This document shows, one piece after another, positions 24,039 through 32,280 of a stretch of 37,606 nucleotides of DNA (positions are counted from its first letter, which is position 1; each line of letters starts with the position of its first letter). This DNA is from Bacillota bacterium (GTDB taxonomy: Bacteria; Sysuimicrobiota; Sysuimicrobiia; Sysuimicrobiales; Segetimicrobiaceae): positions 1-37,606 of the forward strand of contig JAJPJJ010000116.1 of assembly GCA_021324295.1 (NCBI GenBank), written 5' to 3'. Below the pieces are notes generated by a model. That model was not told the origin of the DNA. It saw only the letters and a list, made by a program, of their open reading frames with translations, and made no database searches. The position numbers were made by a program, and so were the translations under genes.

Positions 24039-24841
24039 AGGGCGACGAGGTAGATCCAGATCATGAACACGACGGCTCCCACGAGAGGCCCGTACACGAC
24101 GGGGTAGCTGGCCAGCGTGCCGACGTACCAGAAGAACCCGCTCTTCGTCGCCTCGAACAGGACCACCGCAGAGACGCTCCCGAGGAGCAGCAGCCGGCGC
24201 TCCACGCGCGCGTTGGGGAGGAAGCGATAGACGGCCACGAAGGCCAGCCAGGAAGACAGCACCGAGCCCGCCCATTCCGCGGCGGCGGCCAGCGGGGTGC
24301 TGAAGAGGGAGTGGACGGCCGTGGCCAGCGGTCGGAGGGCCGAGGTGGCCGCGGCTGCGCTCGCGAGCACGGACACGCTCAGGAAGGCCCCCGCGACGAG
24401 CACCATCGAGAGCTCCACGAGCTTCCGGTGCCAGAGCGGGCGCTCGCGCTGGGCCCCGAGGACCCGGTTGAGGCCGTGCCGCGCCGCGCTCGCGAGCGCG
24501 GTCGCGCTCCACACCAGACCGATCAGCGCCACGGCTCCAGCGGTGCCCGCCCTCGGGGCCACGGCTACGAGCGTCTCCTCGACCATCGCCAGGGCGGAGG
24601 GAGGAAGGTACGGCGCGAGGGCGCGCACCACCGTCTGCTGCGCGTGCGCGTGCTCGACGAACCGGCCGAGGACCGCGACCAAGACCAGCAGCAACGGGAA
24701 CACCGACAGGATCGCGGCATAGGCGATCGAGGCGGCCAGGGTAAAGATGTCGTCCCGCAGCGCGCGCCCCCGCAGGCCGGCGACCGCGCGTCCGATGTGC
24801 CCCAGCACCGCCGTCGGCATCATCCGCGCCATCCTGGACAT
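23954..24841 (-). CDS. YihY/BrkB-family (UPF0761) membrane protein
   Basis: This 295-residue polytopic inner-membrane protein belongs to the YihY/virulence factor BrkB family, whose function is not settled. Landmarks include DDIFTLAASIAYAAILSVFPLL (residues 30-51), LIGLVWSATALASAARHGLN and VVYGPLVGAVVFMIWIYLVA. Six membrane segments are expected. ATG 24841 has GGAGG 6-10 bases upstream. The last 17 or so residues (after VMVMG) are the product of the 74-bp-offset duplication and differ from what the other frame would give. It lies downstream of pyrF, 199 bases away. Confidence 0.88.
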   Translation of the reverse strand: MSRMARMMPTAVLGHIGRAVAGLRGRALRDDIFTLAASIAYAAILSVFPLLLVLVAVLGRFVEHAHAQQTVVRALAPYLPPSALAMVEETLVAVAPRAGTAGAVALIGLVWSATALASAARHGLNRVLGAQRERPLWHRKLVELSMVLVAGAFLSVSVLASAAAATSALRPLATAVHSLFSTPLAAAAEWAGSVLSSWLAFVAVYRFLPNARVERRLLLLGSVSAVVLFEATKSGFFWYVGTLASYPVVYGPLVGAVVFMIWIYLVALVLLIGAEVMVMGQQQTTRAPSTVARSS

Positions 24842-25040
24842 GCGTATCCTCCGATCGATCCTGCGGCGCGCACGATCCCAGGCTGGACGGCGATGCCGAT
24901 GCCCTCATGGAATTCGTTGACCAGGGACGGCGATGCGGTCGCCCGGGCGGCGGCCCGGCGCGGATCGCGGAGGGCGGCCGTGCAGACGCGGGGCCTGCGG
25001 CCGACCGCGCGCGGCCGTCGGATGGCGGTGCGCCGGCGTC

Positions 25041-25754
25041 CTACACGTTCGCGATCTCGTCGAGGATCGCGCGCGCCGCCGCCTGCGGGTCCGCGGCGCC
25101 GGTGATCGGGCGGCCCACGACGAGCAGGTCGGCGCCGGCGGCCACCGCGCCGCGAGGCGTCTCGACGCGCCGCTGGTCCCCCTCCGGCGCCCCGGCGGGC
25201 CGAATGCCGGGGCACACGAGGAGGAACGCCGGCCCGCAGGCGTCCCTGATCGCGGCGGCCTCGAGCGGCGAGGCCACCGCCCCGTCCACCCCGGCGGCGC
25301 GCGCCAGCCGGGCCATCCGGACGGCGGCCTCTTGCGGCGACCCGGTCAGTCCGATCTCGGCGAGCATCGGGGCGTCGGCGCTCGTGAGCAGCGTCACGCC
25401 CACCACCCTGGGAGGGGCATGCCCGGCCGCCGCTGCGCCGCGGCGCGCGGCCTCGACCGCCGCCCGCATCATCGCGGTGCCGCCGGCGGCGTGCACCGTG
25501 CACAGCGCCACGCCCTGCCGCGCGGCCGCCTCGATGCCGGCCGCCACAGTGGACGGGATATCGTGGTACTTCATGTCGAGAAAGACGCGGCCGCGGCGGC
25601 GCAACGAGGCGATCGCGTCCGGGCCGCTGGTCGCAAAGAGGTGCGGGCCGATCTTGAACCACCGGACAACATCCCCCAGGCGATCGGCGATCGCCTCCGC
25701 ATCGGCGAGGGACGGTGTATCGAGCGCTACGATGAGGCGGTCGCGCGGGTCCAT
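25041..25754 (-). CDS. pyrF: Orotidine 5'-phosphate decarboxylase
   Basis: This 237-residue TIM-barrel enzyme converts OMP to UMP, the last step of pyrimidine synthesis. The catalytic tetrad is visible: Lys34 (WFKIGPHLF) and Asp60-Met-Lys62-x2-Asp65 in FLDMKYHDIP. LLVCPGIRPAG and the C-terminal LLVVGRPITGA phosphate loop are intact. ATG 25754 is chosen because MDPRDRLIVALD is the normal beta-1 start; no Shine-Dalgarno is visible there. The frame is open further upstream only because it runs into transposase remnant sequence. The first codons are duplicated at 23788-23858. Confidence 0.93.
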   Translation of the reverse strand: MDPRDRLIVALDTPSLADAEAIADRLGDVVRWFKIGPHLFATSGPDAIASLRRRGRVFLDMKYHDIPSTVAAGIEAAARQGVALCTVHAAGGTAMMRAAVEAARRGAAAAGHAPPRVVGVTLLTSADAPMLAEIGLTGSPQEAAVRMARLARAAGVDGAVASPLEAAAIRDACGPAFLLVCPGIRPAGAPEGDQRRVETPRGAVAAGADLLVVGRPITGAADPQAAARAILDEIANV

Positions 25755-25794
25755 GTTGGGGAGCGCTTCGGCGCCGGCGCGCCGCGACCTGCCA
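25724..25794. repeat. pyrF-start member of the 71-bp repeat pair
   Basis: This is the source or sister of the copy at 23788-23858. It includes the pyrF ATG (25752-25754) and about 30 coding bases. The upstream end stops inside the region between pyrF and the transposase remnant. Confidence 0.8.
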
Positions 25795-25799
25795 TCCGC

Positions 25800-26053
25800 A
25801 GGTCGGGCGAGCGTGAGGACCTGGGCCCGGACGGCGTCCGAGACCCGGCGGGCGGAGGCCCGGGCGCGGTTCCCGTGAGGCACGGCAGCGACGCCGTGGC
25901 GCCGGAAGCGGGCGGGAGGCGGCGAAGGTGCCGCACGGACACGCCCAGGAGGGTGGCTGCCTCAGCGGCCCGGAGGATCCCACCCTGGAGCCGGGTGAGG
26001 ATGCGCACGCGGTGCTGCTCCTTCTGGTTCAAGGTGATCGTCTCCCTGGTCAT
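25800..26053 (-). pseudogene. Frameshifted, truncated transposase N-terminus (ISNCY/IS1202-like)
   Basis: From ATG 26053 the - strand encodes MTRETITLNQKEQHRVRIL and a helix-turn-helix RAAEAATLLGVSVRHLRRL, the typical start of ISNCY-type integrase-core transposases. Near 25905-25925 the similarity moves to another frame (FRRHGVAAVPHGNRARASA, then RRVSDAVRAQVLTLAR), matching the next part of such proteins. After about 85 residues in total it ends, and pyrF follows within 50 bases. The DDE catalytic domain is gone. A small dyad GGTGAC-aga-GTCACC at 26062-26076 may be the remains of the element's terminal repeat. It is a decayed insertion sequence. Confidence 0.75.
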
Positions 26054-26112
26054 CGTCCCAGGGTGACAGAGTCACCGAGCCGTCGTGGATGACAAGATCA
26101 TTGAGCTATTAC

Positions 26113-26140
26113 ACGGCGCGCCAGGCGTTTCACGCGCCGT
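26113..26140 (+). promoter_or_regulatory. Inverted repeat abutting the hpt promoter (operator candidate)
   Basis: Eight-base arms acggcgcg (26113-26120) and cgcgccgt (26133-26140) flank a 12-base spacer. The right arm shares its last base with the -35 box. This is a usual place for a repressor or activator site. The regulator is unknown. Confidence 0.5.
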
Positions 26141-26168
26141 TGACACCTCCGAACACCCGTACTACAAT
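26140..26168 (+). promoter_or_regulatory. Near-consensus sigma70-type promoter for hpt
   Basis: TTGACA (26140-26145) and TACAAT (26163-26168) are 17 bases apart in one of the few AT-richer stretches of the window. Transcription would start near 26175 and lead into hpt and probably guaB3 and guaA. This also rules out the farther upstream ATG 26085 as the hpt start. Confidence 0.8.
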
Positions 26169-26222
26169 GCACGTAATTACCCGGGCCGGTGCAGCTCCGG
26201 GTCCCTGGAGGACCTCCGCCGA

Positions 26223-26765
26223 GTGGGGTTGCTGGACGACGTCGCCGAGGTGCTGATCCGCGAGGAGGAGATTCGGACGCGGATCGCCGACCTCGGCCGG
26301 CGGATCAGCACGGACTACGACGGTAAGATCCCTCTGCTCGTCGGCATCCTGAAAGGCGCCTCGGTCTTCCTGTCCGACCTCATCCGTCAGATCACCATCC
26401 CCTGCATGCTGGACTTCATGGCGACGAGCTCCTACGGCTCGGGCACCGAGAACTCGGGGATCGTCCGCATCCTCAAGGATCTGGACCAGACGATCGAGGG
26501 GCGGCACGTGCTGATCGTGGACGATATCATCGACACCGGGCTCACGATGGACTACCTGCTGGAGACCCTCAAGGCCCGGTACCCGGCGAGCCTGCGCGTC
26601 TGCGCGCTGCTCGACAAGGCGTCGCGGCGGCGCCGGCACGTCCCGATCGATTACCGCGGCTTCGAGATCCCGGACCGGTTCGTCGTGGGGTACGGTTTGG
26701 ACTACGGAGGGATCTATCGGAACCTGCCCTTCATCTGCGTTCTCAAGCCGGAGGTGTACGCCTGA
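26223..26765 (+). CDS. hpt: Hypoxanthine (guanine) phosphoribosyltransferase
   Basis: This 180-residue enzyme salvages hypoxanthine or guanine to IMP or GMP with PRPP. The PRPP-binding loop is VLIVDDIIDTGLT (96-108), the flexible loop is YGSGTENSG near 71, and LLVGILKGASVFL and RFVVGYGLDYGG are typical. GTG 26223 with GGAGG at 26207-26211 (11 bases away) is my choice; TTG 26229 is possible. The frame continues upstream, but that part precedes the mapped promoter. Gene order hpt-guaB3-guaA is a purine salvage/GMP cluster. Confidence 0.9.
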   Translation: MGLLDDVAEVLIREEEIRTRIADLGRRISTDYDGKIPLLVGILKGASVFLSDLIRQITIPCMLDFMATSSYGSGTENSGIVRILKDLDQTIEGRHVLIVDDIIDTGLTMDYLLETLKARYPASLRVCALLDKASRRRRHVPIDYRGFEIPDRFVVGYGLDYGGIYRNLPFICVLKPEVYA

Positions 26766-26792
26766 CGCCGAGGCGGAGGGCGCAGGGGACGA

Positions 26793-26882
26793 CTCCGACC
26801 CCTCCCGGCGACGCGGTCAGCTTCGGCCGGCCGCCGCGCCGCACCGAAGGACGACCGCGTCGGCCGGGAGCGGAGGGCGGAG
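26793..26882 (+). promoter_or_regulatory. Long interrupted stem-loop in the hpt-guaB3 gap
   Basis: Left-arm blocks ctcccggc (26802-26809), gacgcggtc (26810-26818) and cttcgg (26821-26826) pair with ccgaag (26844-26849), gaccgcgtc (26853-26861) and gccgggag (26863-26870). The loop is 17 bases. Outer blocks ctccg/ccc (26793-26801) and ggg/cggag (26875-26882) extend it. About 31 base pairs are possible. It ends 28 bases before the guaB3 start. No U-tract follows. It could be an attenuator, an RNA-processing site, or a fossil of a small palindromic element. Confidence 0.65.
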
Positions 26883-26910
26883 CCCGTCCCCTCGCGAGGA
26901 GGTGACGCCG

Positions 26911-28068
26911 GTGGAGCTGATCGGGAAGGGACGCGTGGCGCGGCGCACGTACGGGTTCGAGGAGATCGCGCTCGTCCCGGCGGCCGCGACGGTCGACCCC
27001 GAGGACGTCGATATCTCCTGGCAGGTCGCCGGGCGCACGTTTCCGCTCCCGATCATCGCGTCCGCGATGGACAGCGTCGTGGACGTGCCGTTCGCGATCG
27101 CCCTCTCCCGGCTCGGGGGGATGGCCGTCCTCAACCTCGAGGGGATCCAGACCCGGTACGAGCGGCCGCGGGAGGCCCTGGACCGGCTCGCCGAGGCGCC
27201 CCCGGAGCGGATCGTCAGCGTGATGCAGGAGGTGTACCGGGAGCCGATCAAGGACGCCCTGGTCGGCCGCCGGATCCAGGAGATCCGATCCGGCGGCGGC
27301 GTGCCGGTCGTCTCCACGACACCGGCCCAGGCGTCCCGGCTCGGTCCGCTCGCCGCGGAGGCCGGGGCCGAGATCCTGCTCGTGCAATCCACCGTGATCA
27401 CGGAGCAGCACCGCAGCGAGCGCGGCCGCGCCCTGTCGCTGCGGGAGCTTGCGGCCCGGACCCCGATCCCGATCATGGCCGGGAACTGCGTCTCCTACGA
27501 TGCGGCCCTCGGGCTCTTCGACGCAGGCTGTGCCGCCGTTTTCGTCGGGGTGGGGCCGGGCGCGGCGTGCACCAGCCGCAAGGTGCTCGGCGTCGGCGTC
27601 CCCCAGGCGACGGCGATCGCGGACGTCGCCGCGGCGCGGGCGGAGCACGCGCGCCGGACGGGCCGGTACATCCCTATCGTCGCGGACGGCGGCATCACCG
27701 TGGGCGGCGAGATCGCCAAGGCGATCGCCTGTGGGGCGGACGCCGTGATGCTGGGCTCGCTCCTCGCCCGGGCCGAGGAGGCGCCGGGGGGAGGCTTCCA
27801 CTGGGGCATGGCCACGCCCCACGCGGCGCTGCCGCGCGGCACGCGCGTGACGGTCGGTGTGACCGGAACGCTGCGCGATATCCTGTTCGGGCCCGCCCGG
27901 GTCGACGACGGCTCCCAGAACCTCGTCGAGGCGCTGCGGACGGCGATGGGCATGTGCGGCGCCCGCACGATCCGCCAGATGCAGCAGGCCGAGGTGATCA
28001 TCGCGCCGGCTCTCGCGACCGAGGGCAAGACGATGCAGTTTTCGCAGCGGGTAGGGCAGGGACGGTAG
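26911..28068 (+). CDS. guaB3: GuaB3-type IMP dehydrogenase/GMP reductase family protein without CBS domains
   Basis: This 385-residue TIM-barrel protein lacks the CBS pair of classical IMP dehydrogenase. The catalytic loop [20 protein letters not shown] has Cys220. The ends ([19 protein letters not shown] and [16 protein letters not shown]) match GuaB3 proteins of cyanobacteria and actinobacteria. A cyanobacterial GuaB3 has been reported to act as a GMP reductase, so either direction is possible; adjacency to guaA would favour IMP to XMP if no other guaB exists. GTG 26911 has GGAGG at 26898-26902, 8 bases off. GTG 26902 is a less likely start. Confidence 0.9.
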   Translation: MELIGKGRVARRTYGFEEIALVPAAATVDPEDVDISWQVAGRTFPLPIIASAMDSVVDVPFAIALSRLGGMAVLNLEGIQTRYERPREALDRLAEAPPERIVSVMQEVYREPIKDALVGRRIQEIRSGGGVPVVSTTPAQASRLGPLAAEAGAEILLVQSTVITEQHRSERGRALSLRELAARTPIPIMAGNCVSYDAALGLFDAGCAAVFVGVGPGAACTSRKVLGVGVPQATAIADVAAARAEHARRTGRYIPIVADGGITVGGEIAKAIACGADAVMLGSLLARAEEAPGGGFHWGMATPHAALPRGTRVTVGVTGTLRDILFGPARVDDGSQNLVEALRTAMGMCGARTIRQMQQAEVIIAPALATEGKTMQFSQRVGQGR

Positions 28069-29645
28069 TGCTGGCCTCGCCGCGCCTGGGCGCGGACCTC
28101 GTCCGGTCCACCCAGGATCTCGTGGTCGTCCTGGATTTCGGCGCGCAGTACAGCCAGCTCATCGCGCGCCGGATCCGGGAGCTGCACGTCTACAGCCTGA
28201 TCCTGCCGTTCGACACGGCGCTCGAGGAGATCCTCGCGCTCCGGCCCAAGGGCATCATCCTCTCGGGGGGGGCGGCGAGCGTGTACGAGCCCGGCGCGCC
28301 CCGGTGCGATCCGGGCCTCTTCACCTCCGGGGTCCCGCTCCTGGGCATCTGCTACGGCATGCAGCTCATGGCGCAGGCGCTCGGCGGCGAGACCGGCCCG
28401 GCGCCCCGCAAGGAGTTCGGCCGGACCCGCCTGTACGTCGATGAGCTGGCGGGCGACGGCCTGTTCCGCGGCCTGGAGCGCCGCCTCCTCTGCTGGATGA
28501 GCCACGGGGATACCGTCCACCGGCTTCCGCCGGGGTTCGAGACGCTGGCGCACTCCGATCACTGCCCTCACGCCGCGGTCGCCGACCGCGCCCGGCGCCT
28601 GTACGGGCTGCAATTCCACCCGGAGGTGTCGCACACCGCCTGGGGCGCCGACGTGCTGCGGAACTTCCTCTACGGCATCTGCGGGTGCGCGCCGTCGTGG
28701 ACGATGACATCGTTCGTCGAGCGGGCCACGCAGGAGATCCGCGCCCAGGTCGGCGGGGGGCGTGCGATCTGCGCGCTCAGCGGCGGCGTCGACTCCTCCG
28801 CCGCGGCCGCGCTCGTGTTCCGGGCGATCGGGGAGAGGCTCACGTGCGTCTTCGTGGACCACGGCCTCCTGCGCCGCGGGGAGGCGGACCAGGTCGTGGC
28901 GGTGTTCCGGGATCACTTCGGGATGCCGCTCGTCCACGTGGACGCGCGGCAGCGGTTCCTCGAGCGTCTGCGCGGGGTGACCGACCCGGAGCAGAAGCGC
29001 GTCCTCATCGGGCGCGAGTTCATCACCGTGTTCGCGGAGGAGGCCTCCCGCCTGGGCCGGCCCGAGTTCCTCGTCCAGGGCACGCTCTACCCTGACGTCA
29101 TCGAGAGCGGCACGCGGACAGCCGCCCGGATCAAGACCCACCACAACGTCGGGGGCCTCCCGGCGGCGCTGCCGTTCCGCCTGGTCGAGCCGTTCCGGAC
29201 GCTGTTCAAGGACGAGGTGCGCGTCGTGGCCCGCACGCTCGGCCTGCCCGACGCGATGGTGGACCGTCACCCGTTCCCCGGCCCGGGGCTCGCGATCCGC
29301 GTGGTCGGCGAGGTCACAGAGGAGCGCCTCGCCATTCTCCGCCACGCCGACGCGATCGTGACCGAGGAGATCCGCCGGAGCGGCCTCGCGCGGGACGTCT
29401 GGCAGGCGTTCGCGGTGCTCCTCCCCGTCCACACGGTCGGCGTCGCCGGCGACGCGCGGACGTACGGCCACGTGATCGCGGTGCGGGCGGTGACGAGCCA
29501 GGACGGGATGACCGCGGATTGGGCGCGGCTGCCGGCGGACCTCCTCGAGACGGTCAGCAATCGCATCACGGGCGAGGTGCGCGGCGTGAGCCGGGTCGTC
29601 TACGATATCAGCAGCAAACCCCCGGCGACGATCGAATGGGAGTGA
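28068..29645 (+). CDS. guaA: GMP synthase (glutamine-hydrolysing)
   Basis: This 525-residue two-domain enzyme converts XMP to GMP. In the glutaminase part, Cys95 (GICYGMQL), His184 and Glu186 (FHPEVSHT) form the triad. The ATP-pyrophosphatase P-loop is SGGVDSSA at 238-245. The dimerisation domain ends with the usual [12 protein letters not shown] 28068 overlaps the last base of the guaB3 stop, so the genes are coupled. The first 16 residues precede the normal family start ([14 protein letters not shown]) and may not be used. Confidence 0.95.
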   Translation: MLASPRLGADLVRSTQDLVVVLDFGAQYSQLIARRIRELHVYSLILPFDTALEEILALRPKGIILSGGAASVYEPGAPRCDPGLFTSGVPLLGICYGMQLMAQALGGETGPAPRKEFGRTRLYVDELAGDGLFRGLERRLLCWMSHGDTVHRLPPGFETLAHSDHCPHAAVADRARRLYGLQFHPEVSHTAWGADVLRNFLYGICGCAPSWTMTSFVERATQEIRAQVGGGRAICALSGGVDSSAAAALVFRAIGERLTCVFVDHGLLRRGEADQVVAVFRDHFGMPLVHVDARQRFLERLRGVTDPEQKRVLIGREFITVFAEEASRLGRPEFLVQGTLYPDVIESGTRTAARIKTHHNVGGLPAALPFRLVEPFRTLFKDEVRVVARTLGLPDAMVDRHPFPGPGLAIRVVGEVTEERLAILRHADAIVTEEIRRSGLARDVWQAFAVLLPVHTVGVAGDARTYGHVIAVRAVTSQDGMTADWARLPADLLETVSNRITGEVRGVSRVVYDISSKPPATIEWE

Positions 29646-29960
29646 CCTGCGCCGGCCGGGCGGGACACGCGCCAGCGACGTCCCCCGCGGGGCCGCTCCC
29701 CCCTCCAGGAGCGTGCTTCCGGTGCACCCCGCCGGGGAGGCCGGTCGGGTGGATGCGCTCCCTCCGGGAGGAGCGGCGCCCGCGGCACCAGGATTGTCCC
29801 GGAGTCGCCGACCGACGCAGCTGTCGAGCGGCCGAAACGGCGTCGCAGCCGACACGGATCCCGGAGGGGTGGATAGCCTAGCCCCGCCGTCAGGTAGAAT
29901 CAGAAGGTGCACGGGAGCGGAGGCTCCCGAACCTCGTGGGCCGGGAGCGGCAGCAGCATC
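29646..29960. other. guaA-pcrA gap with several small hairpins
   Basis: No gene is recognised here. Two 20-base hairpins share the same 6-base arms (cgctcc and ggagcg) and an 8-base loop, at 29694-29713 and 29756-29775. A third hairpin with 7-base arms (cgggagc and gctcccg, 4-base loop) lies at 29912-29929. TAGAAT at 29895-29900 is a possible -10 box without a clear -35; if used, the third hairpin would sit at the 5' end of the pcrA mRNA. Confidence 0.5.
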
Positions 29961-32129
29961 ATGCTATCTTCCCAAGATCTCGACGCGTCGCTCAACCCCA
30001 TCCAGCTCGAGGCCGTCCGGGCCGGCGACGGTCCGCTGCTCGTGCTGGCCGGCGCCGGCTCCGGCAAGACCCGCGTCCTCACGTACCGCATCGCGGACCT
30101 GATCCTGAGGCGCGGGGTCGCCCCCGCCCACATCCTCGCGGTCACGTTCACCAACAAGGCGGCCGGCCAGATGCGGGACCGGCTCGCCGGCCTCCTGGGC
30201 CCCGCCGTCCCGCGGGCGCTGTGGATCGGCACGTTCCACGCGATCTGCAGCCGGATCCTCCGGATCTCCGGTCGGTGGATCGGCGTCGACCCCCGGTTCG
30301 TGATCTACGACGAGGACGACCAGCGGACGCTCATGCGCGAGGTGATCCGCGAGGCCAACGTCGACGAGCGGCAGTTCCCGCCGGCAGGGGTGCTGGCGGA
30401 GATCGGCCGCGCCAAGAACGAGCTGGTGGACCACGTGGCGTTCGCCCGGCGGGCGGAGACGCACCGGGACGAGGTGATCGCGCGTCTGTACGCGGCGTAC
30501 GAGCGCCGCCTCGGGGAGTGCCACGCGCTCGACTTCGACGACCTCCTCCTGCGGGCGGTCCAGCTCCTGCGCGAGCACCCGCCGGCCCTCGCCGAGTACC
30601 AGGCCCGGTTCCGCCACATCCTCGTGGACGAGTACCAGGACACCAACCACGCCCAGTACGTGCTCGTCAACCTGCTCGCGCGCCAGCACCGCAACCTGTG
30701 CGTCGTGGGCGACGACGATCAGGCGATCTACCGGTGGCGGGGCGCCGACGTCCGGAACATCCTGGAGTTCGAGCGCGACTACCCCGAGGCCCGCGTCGTC
30801 ACCCTCGCGCAGACCTATCGATGCACGCCACAGATCCTGCGGGCCGCCTCCGCCGTGATCGGCCACAACCCCCACCGCCACGCCAAGAGCCTCTGGACCG
30901 CCAACCCGGACGGCGCGCCGGTCACGCTGTACGAGGCGTTCGACGGGTACGACGAGGCCCGCTATGTCGCGGAGCAGATCCGCGCGCATGTGGGGTCGGG
31001 CGGGCGAGCCGGGGACGTCGCGGTCCTGTACCGGACGCACGCGCAGTCCCGGCAGTTCGAGGAGATGTTCCTGCGCCTGGGCATCCCCTATCAGATCGTC
31101 GGCGGCGTGCGGTTCTACGAGCGGACGGAGATCAGGGACATGCTGGCCTACCTCCGGCTCGCCTACAACCCGGCCGACGAGGTGAGCCTCCGGCGCGTGC
31201 TCAATGTGCCGCGCCGGGGCATCGGGGAGGCGACGCTGCGGCGGCTCGAGGCGTGGGCCCGCGACGAAGGGCTCTCGCTGTGGGAGGCCCTCCGCCGGGC
31301 CCAGGACGCCGGGGTGGGGCCGCAGCCGCGCCGCGCGCTCCGGGAGTTCGTCGCCCTCATCGACGCGCTCGTCGCGCACGCGTCCGATCACCCGGCCCGC
31401 GAGGTGCTCGCCTACGCGCTCGACCTGACCGGGTACCGCCGCCTGCTCGAGGCCGAGGGGACCGAGGACGCGCACTCCCGGCTGGAGAACCTGGAGGAGC
31501 TCGCCGCCGTCGCGCGGGAGGTCGAGGAGATGGCCGGGGAGGGCACGCTGGAGGCGTTTTTGCAGCACCTCGCGCTCCAGACCGACCCCGACGCCTTCGA
31601 GGACAGGCCGGACCGGGTCACGCTGATGACCCTGCACAGCGCGAAGGGCTTGGAGTTTCCCGTGGTGGTCCTGGCCGGGTTGGAGGAGGGACTCTTCCCC
31701 CACGCCCGCGCGGCGGAGCAGGAGGCGAGCCTCGAGGAGGAGCGCCGTCTCTGCTACGTGGGGATGACGAGGGCGAAGTCGCGCCTGCTGCTGACGTACG
31801 CCCGCCAGCGTGCCAGCTACGGGATGTCGCGGCCCACCGTGCCGTCTCGCTTTCTGGACGAGATCCCGGCGGAGTACCTCGAGCGCGCCGCGACGCCTCG
31901 CACGCCGACGGCGGACTGGCCGGAGGACGAGCAACGACCCGTGCCGGAGGTGGCGGTGGGCGACACCGTGCGCCACAGGACGTTCGGCACCGGCCGCGTG
32001 CTCGAGGTCGACGGGGACGGGCCCCGGGCTATCGTCACCGTGCGCTTCGACGGGGTCGGGACCAAACGCCTGGCGCTCGGCTACGCGCCGCTCGAGGTCG
32101 TGCAGCGCGCGGGACCGGCGTCCTCGTGA
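29961..32129 (+). CDS. pcrA: PcrA/UvrD-type DNA helicase
   Basis: This 722-residue superfamily 1A helicase acts in nucleotide-excision and replication repair, moving 3' to 5'. Motifs are complete: LNPIQLEAV (Q motif), GAGSGKT at 31-37, [61 protein letters not shown], and [10 protein letters not shown]. The C-terminal tail [18 protein letters not shown] is the Tudor-like domain that contacts RNA polymerase in PcrA. ATG 29961 has only a weak GGGAGCGG upstream. It follows the purine genes and is probably separately controlled. Confidence 0.95.
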   Translation: MLSSQDLDASLNPIQLEAVRAGDGPLLVLAGAGSGKTRVLTYRIADLILRRGVAPAHILAVTFTNKAAGQMRDRLAGLLGPAVPRALWIGTFHAICSRILRISGRWIGVDPRFVIYDEDDQRTLMREVIREANVDERQFPPAGVLAEIGRAKNELVDHVAFARRAETHRDEVIARLYAAYERRLGECHALDFDDLLLRAVQLLREHPPALAEYQARFRHILVDEYQDTNHAQYVLVNLLARQHRNLCVVGDDDQAIYRWRGADVRNILEFERDYPEARVVTLAQTYRCTPQILRAASAVIGHNPHRHAKSLWTANPDGAPVTLYEAFDGYDEARYVAEQIRAHVGSGGRAGDVAVLYRTHAQSRQFEEMFLRLGIPYQIVGGVRFYERTEIRDMLAYLRLAYNPADEVSLRRVLNVPRRGIGEATLRRLEAWARDEGLSLWEALRRAQDAGVGPQPRRALREFVALIDALVAHASDHPAREVLAYALDLTGYRRLLEAEGTEDAHSRLENLEELAAVAREVEEMAGEGTLEAFLQHLALQTDPDAFEDRPDRVTLMTLHSAKGLEFPVVVLAGLEEGLFPHARAAEQEASLEEERRLCYVGMTRAKSRLLLTYARQRASYGMSRPTVPSRFLDEIPAEYLERAATPRTPTADWPEDEQRPVPEVAVGDTVRHRTFGTGRVLEVDGDGPRAIVTVRFDGVGTKRLALGYAPLEVVQRAGPASS

Positions 32130-32208
32130 GCCGGCGGCGGGACCGCAGGGCGCCGCGAACCTCGCCCCGCCCGTCCTCGTTGCTGTAGACGGACGCCCGG
32201 CACGGAGC

Positions 32209-32236
32209 CGGAGGGCGCGGGTGTCCACGCCCTCCG
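32209..32236 (+). promoter_or_regulatory. 9-bp hairpin between pcrA and the binding-protein gene
   Basis: Arms cggagggcg (32209-32217) and cgccctccg (32228-32236) surround a 10-base loop. An AT-richer stretch follows (about 32240-32256) but no U-run. It may end pcrA transcription or form a leader for the ABC operon. Confidence 0.45.
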
Positions 32237-32280
32237 TGTGGAAGATATTGAGATAGCCAGGCCGCGAAGGAGCGAGACCC

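Noticed and set aside
26116-26123. ggcgcgcc palindrome as a separate site
   Set aside because: Short self-complementary GC words are common here; I kept only the longer dyad that abuts the promoter.
26085-26222. N-terminal extension of Hpt from ATG 26085
   Set aside because: The promoter (26140-26168) lies inside it, and Hpt proteins begin near LLDDVAEVLI.
26770-26905. Purine-type riboswitch before guaB3
   Set aside because: The stem-loop does not show the conserved core of the known guanine or PRPP classes; it is reported only as an unassigned structure.
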